A program made the translations under genes and the position numbers. Shown piece after piece: positions 1-14,200 of a stretch of 64,000 bases of DNA (its first letter is position 1; each line of letters starts with the position of its first letter). A model generated the notes under the pieces. That model was not told the origin of the DNA, did no database searches, and saw only the letters and a list, made by a program, of their open reading frames with translations. The stretch is taken from NCBI GenBank assembly GCA_014549065.1, contig JACDOX010000004.1:11439859-11503858 (forward strand). The letters are read 5' to 3'. The stretch is from Cardinalis cardinalis (Eukaryota; Chordata; Aves; Passeriformes; Cardinalidae).

Positions 1-2152
1 CCACTTAAAGCCTTTTGATCCCATTGATGTTGACATTTAAAAAATATCCATCCATTTTCTACTTATACTAGGTCAGCACAGGACAGCATATCAACATCTT
101 CACCTCTTTTTATTAAGAAAGGAGACCGTGACTCAGAGATAGCCACTGCCACAACATGATGATGACAAACCAAAGCCATCATTTACACAAACCAACTTCT
201 GTTCCGTACATTAGAAAGAAGACTAGTTTTAAGCATCAGCATATTGTTTCCATTGATGAAAGTAAACTAAGAAAGGAAATCATGTAAAGTATTAAAGTAT
301 TCAAAACAATTCAAGTATGGGTGGAATTGAGCAAGTTCATTTAAATCTAACCCCAGTTTCTGTAATTAAGCAAAGTCGGAAGAAATCAGAGTACTTTAAT
401 TTCTCTCACAAAGGTCAAGACTAACAAGCTTATCAATGCCAGTGAGTATATTCTGCTTTCAGCAGATACTGGCCAAGTCAAGAAGCTGCTTACAAGAAAC
501 AAACATCTGTAAATTTGGACAAAAGTGATCTCATTTTGAAAGGCAACACATGTGCTCTTCTAAATTTTGTCAGAGTTGCTATTTTTAATCACAAAAGCAG
601 GACAGCTTAAACACTAATTGAACAATTACATTTGTCAAAATATCTAAATACTTGAAACTGCATTAAGTCTAAAAATAGCCATAAAAATATGGGATTAGTA
701 AGGGGAAAAACGAGGGAAAAAAAAATCACCCTTGGGAAATGCTATGAACCAGCAGGAACAAGACTAACACACATACNAAATCTGAAGATAAGCACAACAA
801 ATTTGAAGATAAATACAAGGGAACTGCCCTGCAGAAGAGACCTGGCTTGACAGACTCAGAACAAAGAACTAATGGTCCAGTTACCTCTACTAGCAAAAAA
901 ATAAATTAAGTTTCATATTTTCCAAAAACAAAAGTAGAGAAAAACTGAGTGGGTATTAAGAGATTCAAGAAGCAAAAGATCAGGTGTTACAGAATACTGA
1001 TAATAAGAGGAGAACACAGGACAACTATTTATCCTTTCTACTAATTAACTAACACTGTAAAGCATTTTCATAAGGATAGAAATGCACACACAGCATAACT
1101 GCTGTTCATACAGAGGAGCTGAAAGTTGGCCAGAGTAAGAACAATTGAAGGCTTGGGTTCAAAAATTCTGGACCATTCTGAAGGCTATAAATCTTACGCT
1201 GAGATCAGTGTTAGCAATCAATATGATTATGACCTTAAAGAGTACTATCAATATTGCAATGGCTTCTGCAATTCAAATTGTAAAAAAACTGTATATATGC
1301 AGAGGGAAAGGAAGTGTAAAGGAACACTGCAAAAAATAAAACCAGCATGATTTAAATTAGCTTGGTTTTTTAATAAAACCAGGCTAAAAGTCATTCACAA
1401 CCTTACTCAAGTTTCACACAGGAATAANCACTAAATAAAATGTCACTAGTCTCTCTCTAAAATAAAAAAAAAGTCAACCACTAAGGCCTGCATAGGAAAG
1501 TCAAAGAACACTCCAGCATTATCCATCTGCTGGCTAGTCATTACCTAACTCCAGAATANCCATAATACATCTTCTGCCCAAGTAACAGTCAAAAAGGGGG
1601 CATTTAGTAATACAGCTGAGAAAATTTATCATTCCCTANTATCTCCAGCATACCTCTAAGAGAATTAGAGGAAAATAGTCTAAGATTTCTATTTCTACTG
1701 GTATTGTTGCTCATGGAAGAGCCCATATTTACATCTCATTAAAAATTATGTAATTCTCTTATCCATAAGTTTCCACTGANAAGCTCAGACCTTTGATTTC
1801 CTGAGTACCTTGAGAGACCAAATAGAACACCTGTCTGCATGTTTGTATGATAAACAGACACAGTGAAGTGCACTTTCAATGCTAAGCTATTCAGCAGCTG
1901 GGGTTTATTTTTAAGATCTTCTACATACACATTAAAGCAAATGTGAGATTTTAAATTTAACTGGAATGCTTTGTTACCCATGGTTTCTACTAAAAATAGT
2001 CATTCCTTCAAATGCATAAAGTAAGCTTTAACTTAACTATACATCAAAGCTTCATTTTAGGCAAATGAAAGCCATGAAGACAGATTAAACTGCTTATTAC
2101 AGCTGAGCATGCCCCCATCACAATGGAAGTAAAAGTAACTAATTTATCTTAC
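1..2152 (-). other. LMBRD1: LMBRD1 intron 14 (partial)
   Basis: Begins at the GTAAGA donor at 2152 and runs off the left edge. I searched both strands by eye for exon 15 (expected QCTVTRTYLFLHKFW-like) and exon 16 and found neither. No recognisable repeat; several single unknown bases. Confidence 0.8.
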
Positions 2153-2228
2153 CTTCAGGTGCATCTGCATCACAGTCTTTAGACACAAGTGTCACATTCC
2201 TTGGCTGACCATCAATTGTNTTATTACT
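2153..2228 (-). CDS. LMBRD1: LMBRD1 exon 14 (residues 444-468 plus first base of 469)
   Basis: Encodes the variable luminal loop between membrane segments 8 and 9, ending in the conserved CDADAPE. Two sequons are present: N445-x-T, where x is the ambiguous codon AAN (Asn or Lys, so valid either way), and N454-V-T. The acceptor is AATGCAG and the donor GTAAGA. The next exon should begin with the rest of a Gly or Asp codon; it was not found to the left. Confidence 0.94.
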
Positions 2229-5200
2229 CTGCATTATAAATATGGNAAATTAGTACATTAGTCTTCCAGAAGTGGTCTTCCATAGACAATGATAATGCAG
2301 AATCCAAGTATATTTTCCAGTGAATTAATTAAAAAACCCTTAAATCTCGTAGACTATTCAAAAGTATTATTTTTGAACAGCATAAGCACAGTAAGCCATG
2401 AGCAGTAAAACAATAACATTTCTAAGTATGATTTCATTAACAAAACAATAGTTTCTGTTCTTTTTGAAGACTTGTGAAAAATATACTCGAGCTCTGAAAA
2501 GAAACCTTTCAACTGTGCATAAAATNAATTTGAAAATCAACTTTGGTGATGAAGACACCACAGAATTTTTAGAATTGATAACGATAATGAATACAGTTTA
2601 CTTCTGGTCTAAAAGCCAGATGGTGGCATGCAACACATTTGGACTGCCAGAGTGGAAGAAGCAAAATTATGCTTATGTGAACTATTGAAAACCCAAATGT
2701 ACCGGCTTAAATGTCCCAAATCTTTGGAAAACTGACCCTTTCAGGGAACATGAACTCTGTGTTCCACATTTTTGAACAATCAGTGAATAATTTTAGCAGA
2801 GCCCAATGTAAATCCTTTGCTCTACAGTGATTTTTTTTATACTTGATTCACTTTAAAGGGTCACATACCTACTTGTACTTCCTTGCACCCTCATGATTTT
2901 CTAAACAGAAAATCCTCTAAAGAAATCAGTAAGAGTCAACACCTTTTCTTCAGACTGAAAGAAGTTCCTTAAAACATATCAGCAATCAGTACAAGCTGGC
3001 ACATAAAACTAAGCTTTAACTTCTCTGAGGAAGTTTATCACTATTAAGCAAATTCAGCTTTCACTTTGAACAGTCAAGAGAAACAACTCAGTGTCTGTAC
3101 AAAAAAGTAGCAATTTGTACATGCAGTTAATTTTGTTTATTGCAAGGCCATGAAAGTGGGGAGACTGTCCTAAAAATCGGATCTAAATTGAATATGACTT
3201 AGTCACAGGGATCAAGAACAAAAGAGAATGTGTAGACAAACAAGAGGGTAAGAATAGAACACATGAAATTTCAATCATTCACTGTGCATTTTGCAGTTTC
3301 CCATCTCCAGAATGTCTTCCAGCTGACTGTCACTATTCCACCTTACACTGCTCAGTCACAGAAAGCATTTCTTTCAAAAGAACAGTATTATGCCTTGTAA
3401 AATTCCATGGGGCACACCAAAAGCACAAAACAACCACAATANAGCCATTTCAAAGTTCTGCCTTCCTTTATCTCATTCACTTTACCATATTAACAGAACT
3501 TTAAATACAACAATAGCTAGACCTATGGGCTTTCTTTGACATCNATGCTTTTTTCCAGGTCTTATATTACTGTTCTCCATGAACACTCCTNAAATTTCAG
3601 ACATTTTTAGTATAAGTATTGCCAGAGTAAAACTTTAGTGGTCTGTTATCCCATCTACTCCAAGGCAGAAGGCAGGATGCAGCAAGGCCAAGCATGTGAC
3701 AAAACTATGGACAGTAACTCANTATGTGTACTTCAAGAGCTGACACATTTTGGACACTTGAGAAAATAGCAAGCTATTATATAAAGGGTTAGGATACAGC
3801 CTGTTACACCTACATGATTAGTTTCTGCTTATGTTAAGGACCAAGAACTTGAAAAGATCTGTTCCCACACTTAGCCATCCAAGAGATGATACTTCTGGAT
3901 TCCTGCTGCTGACAATGGAGAGACTCCGAGTCCTGCAATTTAGCTCCACTCCTCCAAATTATCTATGTGATGACTGAAGAAAGAAAGTGATCATTGCTAT
4001 TCTGGTCCCCAGTCAGGGAAAAGCATCCATGTTGCTTATGGCAAGTACTGGCTTTTAAATTCCTGTCTGGGTCAATCAAGTCTTAAAGATCCACTGGGTA
4101 CAAATATCAGCAAGCAGTTGTCTTTCAGACAAAGGCAAAATAACCTTTGGCCTTATTGAACAGAAATAGGAATTGTACCTCAAGTACAGGCAAAGTTATG
4201 CTTTTGCTAGAAAGCTAAGAAGGTAACCTAGATGTAGATACAATTCTTTGTGAAAGGTTATAAACTGTTAATCAGCAATGACTCTTTTAAGACTAATTCC
4301 TTCAAGAGGTGAAGCTAAGCCATCTTTGGTGTCTAAACAGCTATGAAAGAGCTAAAAAAATTCCTACAGAGGGATTCAGTTGGTATGGGCATAATATCCA
4401 GAAGAAATTTTCAAAAGTTTCCTACAGACACCAGAGCTGAAGACATTTTTGATGAACTGAGGTCACATGCTTTGAACACACCAGTGCTCAGAATTAATAA
4501 ACCAAGTAGCCCAGGTCTAGTCAATGTTAATTGCCTCACAAAAGCTCCACTTTCACATATATAAATATTCAGTTAAAAGGAAAAGTTACCAGCACTCCCA
4601 AATTAAAACCTCTTGCCAAAAGTAACAGTCTCCAAAGGAAACAGCCCAAGATTCAAACAGGAACCTAACCTATCCTATAGATTGTGATAACAACTTAGCT
4701 TGACACAGTGCTAGATTTGGAATTACTGTAGAGCAAAGCAGAGGGGGGAAGTGCTCCTTTTACAGTCCATGAGCCACCAGACTGTCATACACGTTTATCC
4801 ACCCATCCATCCACTAAGCTTCCCTGGAATAACGCTCATTTATTGCTTGNTTCTTAGACACTGTTGGTTACCAGTGGTGAATTCTGAAGGATGAAATCAA
4901 CTGTAGTGTGAGAGCACAATGAAAACCTGGACTGTCAAAGTGAGCTGGTGCACAGGGTTCTCAGGTTCTCATCAGGAAGCTTGCTGTGTCTAGTTCACTT
5001 GCCCTGTTCCTGATTACCTTCCTGGACACTCCTAAATCCTAATCGCCAACTCAGTAACTCTTAAGAACCTCTTCATTTCTACCTCCACAGAAAAATACCT
5101 TGCTTCCCTTCTTTCCCAGACTCCATCTCTCCTCACTTCAAAATATCACAATTTAACATCCAGTTTCCAAGGTAGACACGTTTCCGATACATTCTGAAAT

Positions 5201-8200
5201 ACTCTTGGAGAGGACGTTTTCAGAAAACCTTGTATCTATTCGGTAGGTCAGAGAAGCCCAGATGTAATTTACCAGCACATTCTTTATGTCTCATGTTATT
5301 TTAACAATAAAACCAGTTTCTACTCAAATTAGATTATGCACTTTAAACACAGCTCTTTGAAATGAGACATAACCTGAAGACTCAGGATGGCTATCTTGAC
5401 CAGAACATTTTGTAATCCTTTAAACAGAAAGTTACAGCTCTACTCAACCATTCCAGCTAATCCTTCTTGCAGTACTGACCAGGATTATATTGCAATAGTT
5501 GCAAGAATGACAAGAGCCTTTCTACTGATGTGCTTTGTTCTCTTGACCCTTTTTTTCTCAGAAACTATGTATTTTTCTTCAGATACTTGTTGTCATNAAC
5601 AGCTAACATGCAAGTGTTTGTTAAGTTTCAGTCCTTATGCCTCCCTTAATATACACACATTTCATTTTANTCATAAAGCAAAACAAACTGCTAGCTACAG
5701 CCTTTATTATTTGTTTTTCTCTTGAAATCTTCCACGCTATCTACAAACTTTATCACAAAGTTCTATGTAATCACACCTAAAATTACTTTCATCTTAGTTT
5801 CATGCTACTACTACCCTAATTCTGACAAGTTGAGCCAATGCACACCTAANCATGTTTATTTTGTGTTAGGTATATTTAGCATAAAATGTAATAAAATTCA
5901 TTACACTTCCTAAATACCAAATATTCACATTCCCTACAGTGATTCTATTACTGTGCTTGGATTGGTATCAGGATGACCAATTGCCCATTACCAGAGAATT
6001 CAAATGTAAAGACAGCAGTAAGTAGCATTTACTGAAACCTCAACTTCCTGCAGTGACAATCCTACCACAACAACACAATTAAGTGGAGCAAGTTCCTCTT
6101 CTCTAGCCTATTTAACACTATTCCAATTTCAATTTCTCCTTGTAATGCTTTTGCCCTAAGAATTCTGTATCCACTGTTTAAACTAAGACAATTGATTGAA
6201 ATAAGTTACAAAAATTACTAATTTGTTGCAGCTGAAGGAAGTCAGCAGGTGTTTGGTTTGTAAAGCAGGTGTTCTCCTCCCACAGGAACATCCTCCCAGA
6301 GAATTACANAGACATTCCAAAAGCTCAAAGCAGCATCCAATCACTTCAATCTCATTTAAATATTTTCTTTCAACTACTCCAGATCAATTGTTTTGTCTTT
6401 GTGACACTTAAACATCAAACAGCACACCAAGGGATTTTGACTTCATTGTGCCTGAATAAGCAACCAGTTCNTAACCTGGTTAGTTGTCTACATTTGCAAG
6501 ATCAGATCTAATGAACTCTACCCCTGTAAGATATCAGACATTAATAAATAGCCATCCATGAAACCTCTCAAGATGCTTCTGATATGGAACTTTGAACTTC
6601 ACCATAAATATGCAGGCTGCCNCTCAAACTAAGATGTAAGACAATAATTTAATTCTTCAGGTACAGAAGATGAAAGACTTAAAAAATCAAAACCTTGAAA
6701 TACACAAAAGTGCAGTAACAAAATCAGAGATTAAATTTTAATTGCTTAATGCTGTAGAATATTTTATAGTGCAAGAACTGCATGGAGTTTCATGAAGTTG
6801 GACAGTCCAAAGTGCCTGAAATGTGATGAATGTGCACACACTTAGCTCCACTCAGTTTATTATTTTCTACTGTACCAATTCTATTCTACTGTCATGATAA
6901 AAAATCATCAACTGTGGAACAGTATTGATTTCATTCTGTACACAGCTTTACACATTCAAAATAATCATCCCTGCAGTCACTCAGCAACCTAAGCACACCA
7001 GCACAAAATCTAGCGGAACATAACAACTGTCTTATCAGAAGGAGTAAAACAAACCTCAGTTTCACACTAAGTCTTGAGATGACTAAGTTGTAATTTCTTG
7101 GAAATTAAGTTGTGTCATATATAGTGCAATCAGTTTCTGGCTTGTGTATTACCAAGAGCCCTTCTAGTATTTAAGAAACTGCCAACCAAAATCTCTTTGA
7201 AAACTGAAAATGCATCTGACTTTCAAAGTTTCTGCAAACAGTATACTTTTAATACAGAAAATAAAATTTAAACCAAAAAAAAAAGCATCTCACCTGCACC
7301 AGGTATTTCTGGCTTCCATACATTACATACTGTGGGGCAAGACTGTAAATCATGTAACTTGTATGAAGAACTATCAACAGAAGTATCATACAGAGAAATA
7401 AGAGTGCTTGAGGTCGAGTTTTTCCTCGTCTGATTTTATAAAGCTAAAATCAGGAAAACAAACATTAATACAATGAAATAGCCCTTTTTTTTCCTGAAGG
7501 CAATCAGAAAGCTCTTTANTTCAAATAAGTTTTAAATCTACTGCCAGAAGTGGGAGGTTGCTAAAATTATCTTCTGGCAACTTAATTCCAGTGTTTCAAA
7601 GCAGGTTTTCAGGTGTATTTACCTAAATTTCAAAGCACAGCTATTCAACCAAATTAAGTTCTATTTGTGTTAATAGCCCAAAAGTCTGATAACTTGGTAA
7701 AATGAAACACCCTCCAAAAGCAGTGCAAATGGTACAATAGGTTTTTAACGCTCATCAGACATACAGACAATGCTACTGGCAACATCTCACTTTCAGGAAG
7801 CAATACAAAAATCTTAAATATATTCAAGAGCACATATTCTTTAAATATCTGAGTATAAGAAATGAACTCTTTAATTTACCCTTGTCCAGAAGAACCATAT
7901 TCCCATATTTCGAATCCCTGCCATTGAAGTGAAGATAAAGTACATGACAATGGTTGTGATAAGAATATAATCAAGTGGAAAAACCTAAAACAAGAACACA
8001 AGTAGTTAAAAATAAAAAAAGCTCTTCTCCCACTNAAAACTAAGTAGCTTCTACTTCTATAGCTTATATCTGAGGTAGTCAGAGTCNTATTTTACATAGC
8101 TGACTCCAAATATAGCTAACATAGCTCACTGCTAATAGAGCTTAGACAATTAATATGGAAAAGCATTAAGCATTTTTATTAATTTAAGACATGCCTTAAT

Positions 8201-11200
8201 TTTGAAGTGTGATGCATTTTCAGACCAAGAAATACTTAATTATTTTAAATACACCCACAGAATGACAAGTCCACAGTGGCAACAATTATTTTAGGACTGC
8301 ATATTTGNGACTATTTTTCTGATCATATTTGCATACAAAACTTATATTTACATTAATAAAAGCTTGAGATAATATTGCTGCTGAACACTACTTTTCTCAG
8401 TGAACTACAAGCTTAGATATTCAACAGTTTTAAAAACTATGGGGAAGCAATGCATTGTGCTGACCATTACACCAACAATATAGGAATACCTCAACTGAAG
8501 GGGGAATAAAGCACTAGCTTAATCGCAAAGCTTTTCTTTTTCTCAGTTTACTCATCACTCAAATTTGATTATGTACTTGTTGCCATCCAACTCTACTAAA
8601 GTTAACTGATGCATGCTTTCACATGGGGTTTGCTTCCGAGACTAACACCTTACTATAATATAGCCAATGTTGCATTTTTTTCAGTGTGCAATNTATTAAA
8701 AAGTGAAAAGTTGCATTGTACTTGACTAAAAAGGCCTAAGTTATAGCAGTTGTAGTTACTATCCACTGATGAACTGGTGTACTGATCAGTACACCAACTA
8801 GAATGTATATAGAACATGTGACAAAGTTGTTTTTATTCTGTGCATAGTAACTACAACTGCTGTCGTTCCCTGTTGCCACTGTATTCTCATCACATTNAGA
8901 TCAGTTTCAAGCACCACCTTCTTTGCCCAAATTAGCTTCCTTCCCCCCAAGATTTTCATATCTTGACTAGTAACTAAAAACAGGGAAGTTGCCTTGCTTT
9001 ACTGAACACACATTTAGACAATGTTGTTTTAATTATTCACTTGGGGAGAAGTTTAAAAGGAAATGGAAGAGGATCCTTACATATGTACACCACCACTTCT
9101 TTCCTTACCCTTTGAAGAACTGGTAACAGCATATTCAACGGATTGGTCAGATTGGTTCCTAGAATTATAAATCCTGAGTCGAAGCCAGCAGAATGCAGAG
9201 CTTTGTCCAAACTGCAGTAATTAGAAAAACTGGGTAAGTACGGTGGTTCTCCCAGAGCTTTGTCTTTAGTTTTAAAAGGGCAAGTCAAAAAGAAAACAAC
9301 AAAACAAAGTGAACTAATCCCAGAGAGTGACAGCTGTCTAACATCTATACAGACACATGCTTTGCTTTACCACACTCACTGCACTTGTTCTGTGAAAGAC
9401 ATNTTGATTTCTGCATCCCCTCAGCATTTTTGCTTTTCCCTAGTTTGGGTCATANAGCACGTCCCCAGTCTGACAAATTAAAAATGCCAATATTTGAGAC
9501 CTTTGGTTAGCGTCAATCCACGCTGACATCTACCAGATTTGCAGCTGGCTATGTTGCTTTTGACACTATAAAACCATTTCAATGTAATGCACATCAAAAT
9601 GGATTAAANATGTAATTTAGTGCAAGATTTTAAGCACTTGTTAACTAGTCAAAGTACCTGCAGTAAGACTCATTCAAGCAAGCAGAAAACTTCTGTCATC
9701 TGAATTAAAACTTCCTGAACATATATACTTAATTTCTCTGCTGAATCAGAACTGTTTCCCACNTGAAAAATGTTCTTTCTTCAGTTTGTTTTGGTACATC
9801 TTGCTCCATTTCAATATAAACTACTATAACGAGAAGTGCAGCTCTATTGGCAGAAATGTAACATTGAAAAGAAGGGGGCTGAGGCAACCATTCAAATTTT
9901 TCTATTAGAGCAGAAACTAGGTAATTCAAATGGTCAAGGAAAATGCTGAAATGCACTTACTTTGACAAGAACAGAGAGACAGTGAAGAGCAATGCCACAA
10001 TGATGAAGAAAACTCCCCACACAATCTAAAAGTAAAAAATTTAAAACAATTTAACTGAAAGTGTTGGCAGTTGATGCAAGAAGTGAACACTTGCCTCTGT
10101 TTCAATAAGAAACTAATGATCATGGAGCACTTCAGAGCTGAAATACACTTGAAACAGTAACTTTTTGGTAAATACTTGAGAGAAGTGCTCACAAAACTTT
10201 TACCATGTTAAACATAGTTTGTCAAGTACTGATATCACATGCTCTAGTGTAATACAAAAATCTACCCCAATGTCAAAAGTGACATTAAGAAAAGAGATGA
10301 CACATTACATTTAACAAAAAAAGCATTTAGCTGAATTCACAACCTGTATTCTCTTTATTATCTGGAAGGCCTTGACCACACCATGTGTGCCCACCTTCCA
10401 ACAGGAGGCAACCTGTGCATAGCTTACGAGGAACATCTCACCCTTCCGGAGTAAAAGCTCCCTTCTGTAGCACTATTCTGAAATGCACAATGACCAAGAT
10501 ACTTGGGAGTGATGAAAATCAACCAAACCCAAATGCCAGGTCTTCATTAAAACACAGAAAAGTGTTTTTGTTATGCCTAACAAATACAGCACTCCAGCCA
10601 AGAANTGATTCTCCAAGCTGTCTCAACGAGAACACCTCCTACTGTGTTTTTGGATTATCACCNAGTTCAGGAAACTATTCCCCCTTTTTCTGACAGGTTT
10701 TCTCCCTCACAATCTTTTCCCCTGGGAGCTTAGGGGATGATACACAGAGGAGAGCTCAGATAGCAAACTCATTCAACTACAGTTCCAACAGTTTCACTGT
10801 ATTTTCCTAGAAATCTTAGTCATGGAATACAATCAGATAAGCGCACTGAACTTCCCAAAACAACATATTCAGATTGCTAGACCTGAGACCTCAACAGTCA
10901 TTTCAAAATTCTAAATGCAGGTANACAATGCACGGTCTTCCACGTGAATGAGGGAGTTTCACAGGTTTATTAGCCTCAAAACTTGGCACACAACCATCAT
11001 GAAAAGGTTAAGAACTTTATTGCAGCTGTTCATTAAAGACTCTCAGAGATACAATGCTATTATTGTTCATTAAATTCTGAAGATAAACTTCCATCTGCAA
11101 ACTCTAACACAATATTAGAACATCACTTACACANCTCAAATTATGTAGGTCTTATTAGATATAGATTTAGAGATCANTATCAAGGTAAGTATTAAGTTTT

Positions 11201-14200
11201 GCATTTCCACATAATTAAATGTACTAAGATTTTACCTCTCCACAGCAAATCCTACTAGGTATTAGCTGTATGGGAAATAGATATTGAAAACAAATAGAGG
11301 CCAAAAGTCTGAATCTCATAATTCCTCACTACCTTCTGCCAGCTATGCCCAATAGACAGGTATTTGTATCTCCTCTGGAATATGCCTGTCTTCTGAAGTG
11401 ACATCTAACATTAAGAAATCCACAAACAGTTGGTACTTGCTTAAAAAGCCTCAAAAATACCAAAAATTGTTAATATTCATCCTGTAGACAAACACCAAGC
11501 TCAGCTAAAGAGGTGCTGCTCCCGAGAATGGAGCAAGACATTTCTATCCCAGCCTGTTAAGAGGACTATGCTGGAGCAAATAACCACACTTAGTCCATGG
11601 AGAGCCCCAGATCAGAACAAGTAAAGGAAGCTGCAGCCTACAGAGATCCCACATGTGCTTCTGACAGGAACTATAGTTCATGGAGTCCCCCCACACTGGA
11701 ATAGAAACAAAGTGTGAAGAGGAAGCAACAGCAGAGCAGAGGTTTTATGGACTGATGGCAATTCCCTATTTCCCTCTGTGCCACTCCTGAGTCAGGACAA
11801 AAGGAGTTGAGCCTTGAAAAGAGTAGGCATCTCTGCTCATGGAGATCTCAAAACATAGCACCTGACTTCCTTATNTTACCTTAGGCATTTCCAGTTTGCT
11901 CCCAACAGCTGTGAAGTACACCATGAAAACACAGATGCAACACTGCAAACTTATTATTTTTGAGCAGACTTCCATATTTCATATCCTATAGTTTTGTTCA
12001 CATATTGAGCAAACATAGCTATGTGCTCTGGAGTTTGTTTTCCCTAAAAAAAAATTAAAAACTCCTATAGTATACAACATTTCTCTTGTTGCTGAGAGTA
12101 TCAGATGAAAGGTGTAAGAATCCATAAAAAAGGAAATGTCACATTTTGCAGAAAGAAATTAGACTAATTTAACATTACTCAACAACTTCATGTTGGCCAA
12201 TACTCAATTCCCTGGGATCTTAAGATGTGAAGCTTTTGATTGAACTGAAAAATTAACAGCTTCATCTTTGAGTAAGCTTTGAGTAAAATAATCATCAAAT
12301 GAGGCTTTCTACTTAAAGAAAAAAGTTTTGCCTTTAACAACAAATCACATGCTCATAGATACTTAGCAGTAATAAAACAACTAAAGCAAGAACACNTCAG
12401 GACACTATACAAAGACAAATGATAACAGAAGCTTGAATGTAGACACTATGCTAACACCATAAAAGACCTTGAAGATTAAATGCAATTCCTGAACATGTTA
12501 TTCTGTTCTGTCAGCCCCAATAAGAGCCTGCAACTCCCATAAATTGACCATCTCAAACATAAAGCAGAATATTCTCTATCTAGTACTTGCTTCACAGGAA
12601 ATGGAATTTTTCTTGAAGTCTGAGAAGCAGCCACATAATTGAACAGTAATATCCAAATTGAAGGCACTGAAGGTGAAAATGTTGTAAAACAGTGAGCAAA
12701 GCTCCAAGATACTTTCTGCACTTCTACATTGAACAGAAGTACTACATACGGATATCAAACAGATTTTCACCTTTTCTTAAAGCCCAACTGAACAATTCAC
12801 AAGTTATATATCTGCAAAGACATCCCAAAGGCTCTTCAAGCAACATTAAAACAGCTCTGAAGGAGTTAACATGCAATTAAGTGACAGACATTACCACCTT
12901 CACAGGACACCTCTAGTTAAAGTAAACAAGTTCTCTAACATGCTTCATAGCACAACCACAGTCTAAGAAAAATCTGTCCGGAAAAATTATCCACCTGCAA
13001 CTCTCCTTTAGTCTGTGATTCATGAGTCAACAACTCACAGTGACTGTCACAGTTACTGAGTGAACATAAAGCTTTCAAACCATGAAAACAAGGAGACACT
13101 GGAATACCATCCAGACTGTGGGTGATAAGCTCTGAGTAACTAATGTTATTGTATGCTTTCCTGTGAGGACACAATGAAACGTTCAAGTCCCAGANACAAA
13201 ATATATGGCCAACATATTTCTCAAATTTGAGCTTTATGTGAAAAGTTGTAGAAGCTTAATACCTTATACACAAGCAGTACTAAGCATTTTTTAATCAAAA
13301 GGAAGCCTCCAAACTGTTAAGATGAATAGTTAGGGATATTTGTCCTTTCAATGAAAGAGCTCAGTCTATATTTGTAATGTATCATAGCAAGATAACTCCA
13401 CTAAGAATTGCACACTTAAAGCTTTTGTTCAATGGCAATTTCAGCCCAGCACTCAGCATTAACAGCAGCAACGACAGAAGAAATGGTTTACCCACCCCCC
13501 CTCCCAGCTTTCCCAAAAGCAGCCTACAGTTGAATGTAATGCTGAAATTTCTTCCGACATCTGGTTGGCTAGAAATACTTTATATGGCAATACTGTTCAT
13601 AAAGATACTAGTCTTCAAAATCAGGTATCTATTGAAAATCNAAGTCCTAAGATCAAAGAGACCAAGATAAAAGCTTTGCCCCAGTAACCATCTCCCTTGC
13701 ATTGGTTAAGTAACACGACATTACATTCTACTCAGCTAGCTTGCTATTTATCAAGTAATTCCTTGGCAAGATGTTTGTTCCAAATGCATATATTATCAAA
13801 GTGTGTCTCATTTCTGCTGGATACATGTAATTTAGATTAACCTAAGCTAACTGACAGCCATAGAATTCTTCCTTCTTCCCATTTTCATTTTTTTGATTAA
13901 AAAAGTAAGACATTCAGATTTTCTATGGCAGTAGCACCAAAGTAAATCAGCTAGGATTTGCTCATTTTTAATCTTAATCACAGCTGAGACAAAGTAGAAG
14001 GTTTTCCAACAGCTCAGAGTTCACTATTGTTGTAATAGGACATGAAATAAAATAAGACACATGCTGGAACTTCTAAGGTAAAAAGAAGGGCAGTTTATTT
14101 TCAAACTCCAATATTCACAAACTTTCAAAAGTGACAGTGGATTGGAGGATGAAATTGCCACCTCTCCAATGACACTGGTCAAACCAACAGTTCATCCACC

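Noticed and set aside
1..2152. LMBRD1 exons 15 and 16
   Set aside because: Searched by eye for the expected conserved C-terminal wording on the minus strand; nothing matched next to splice signals.
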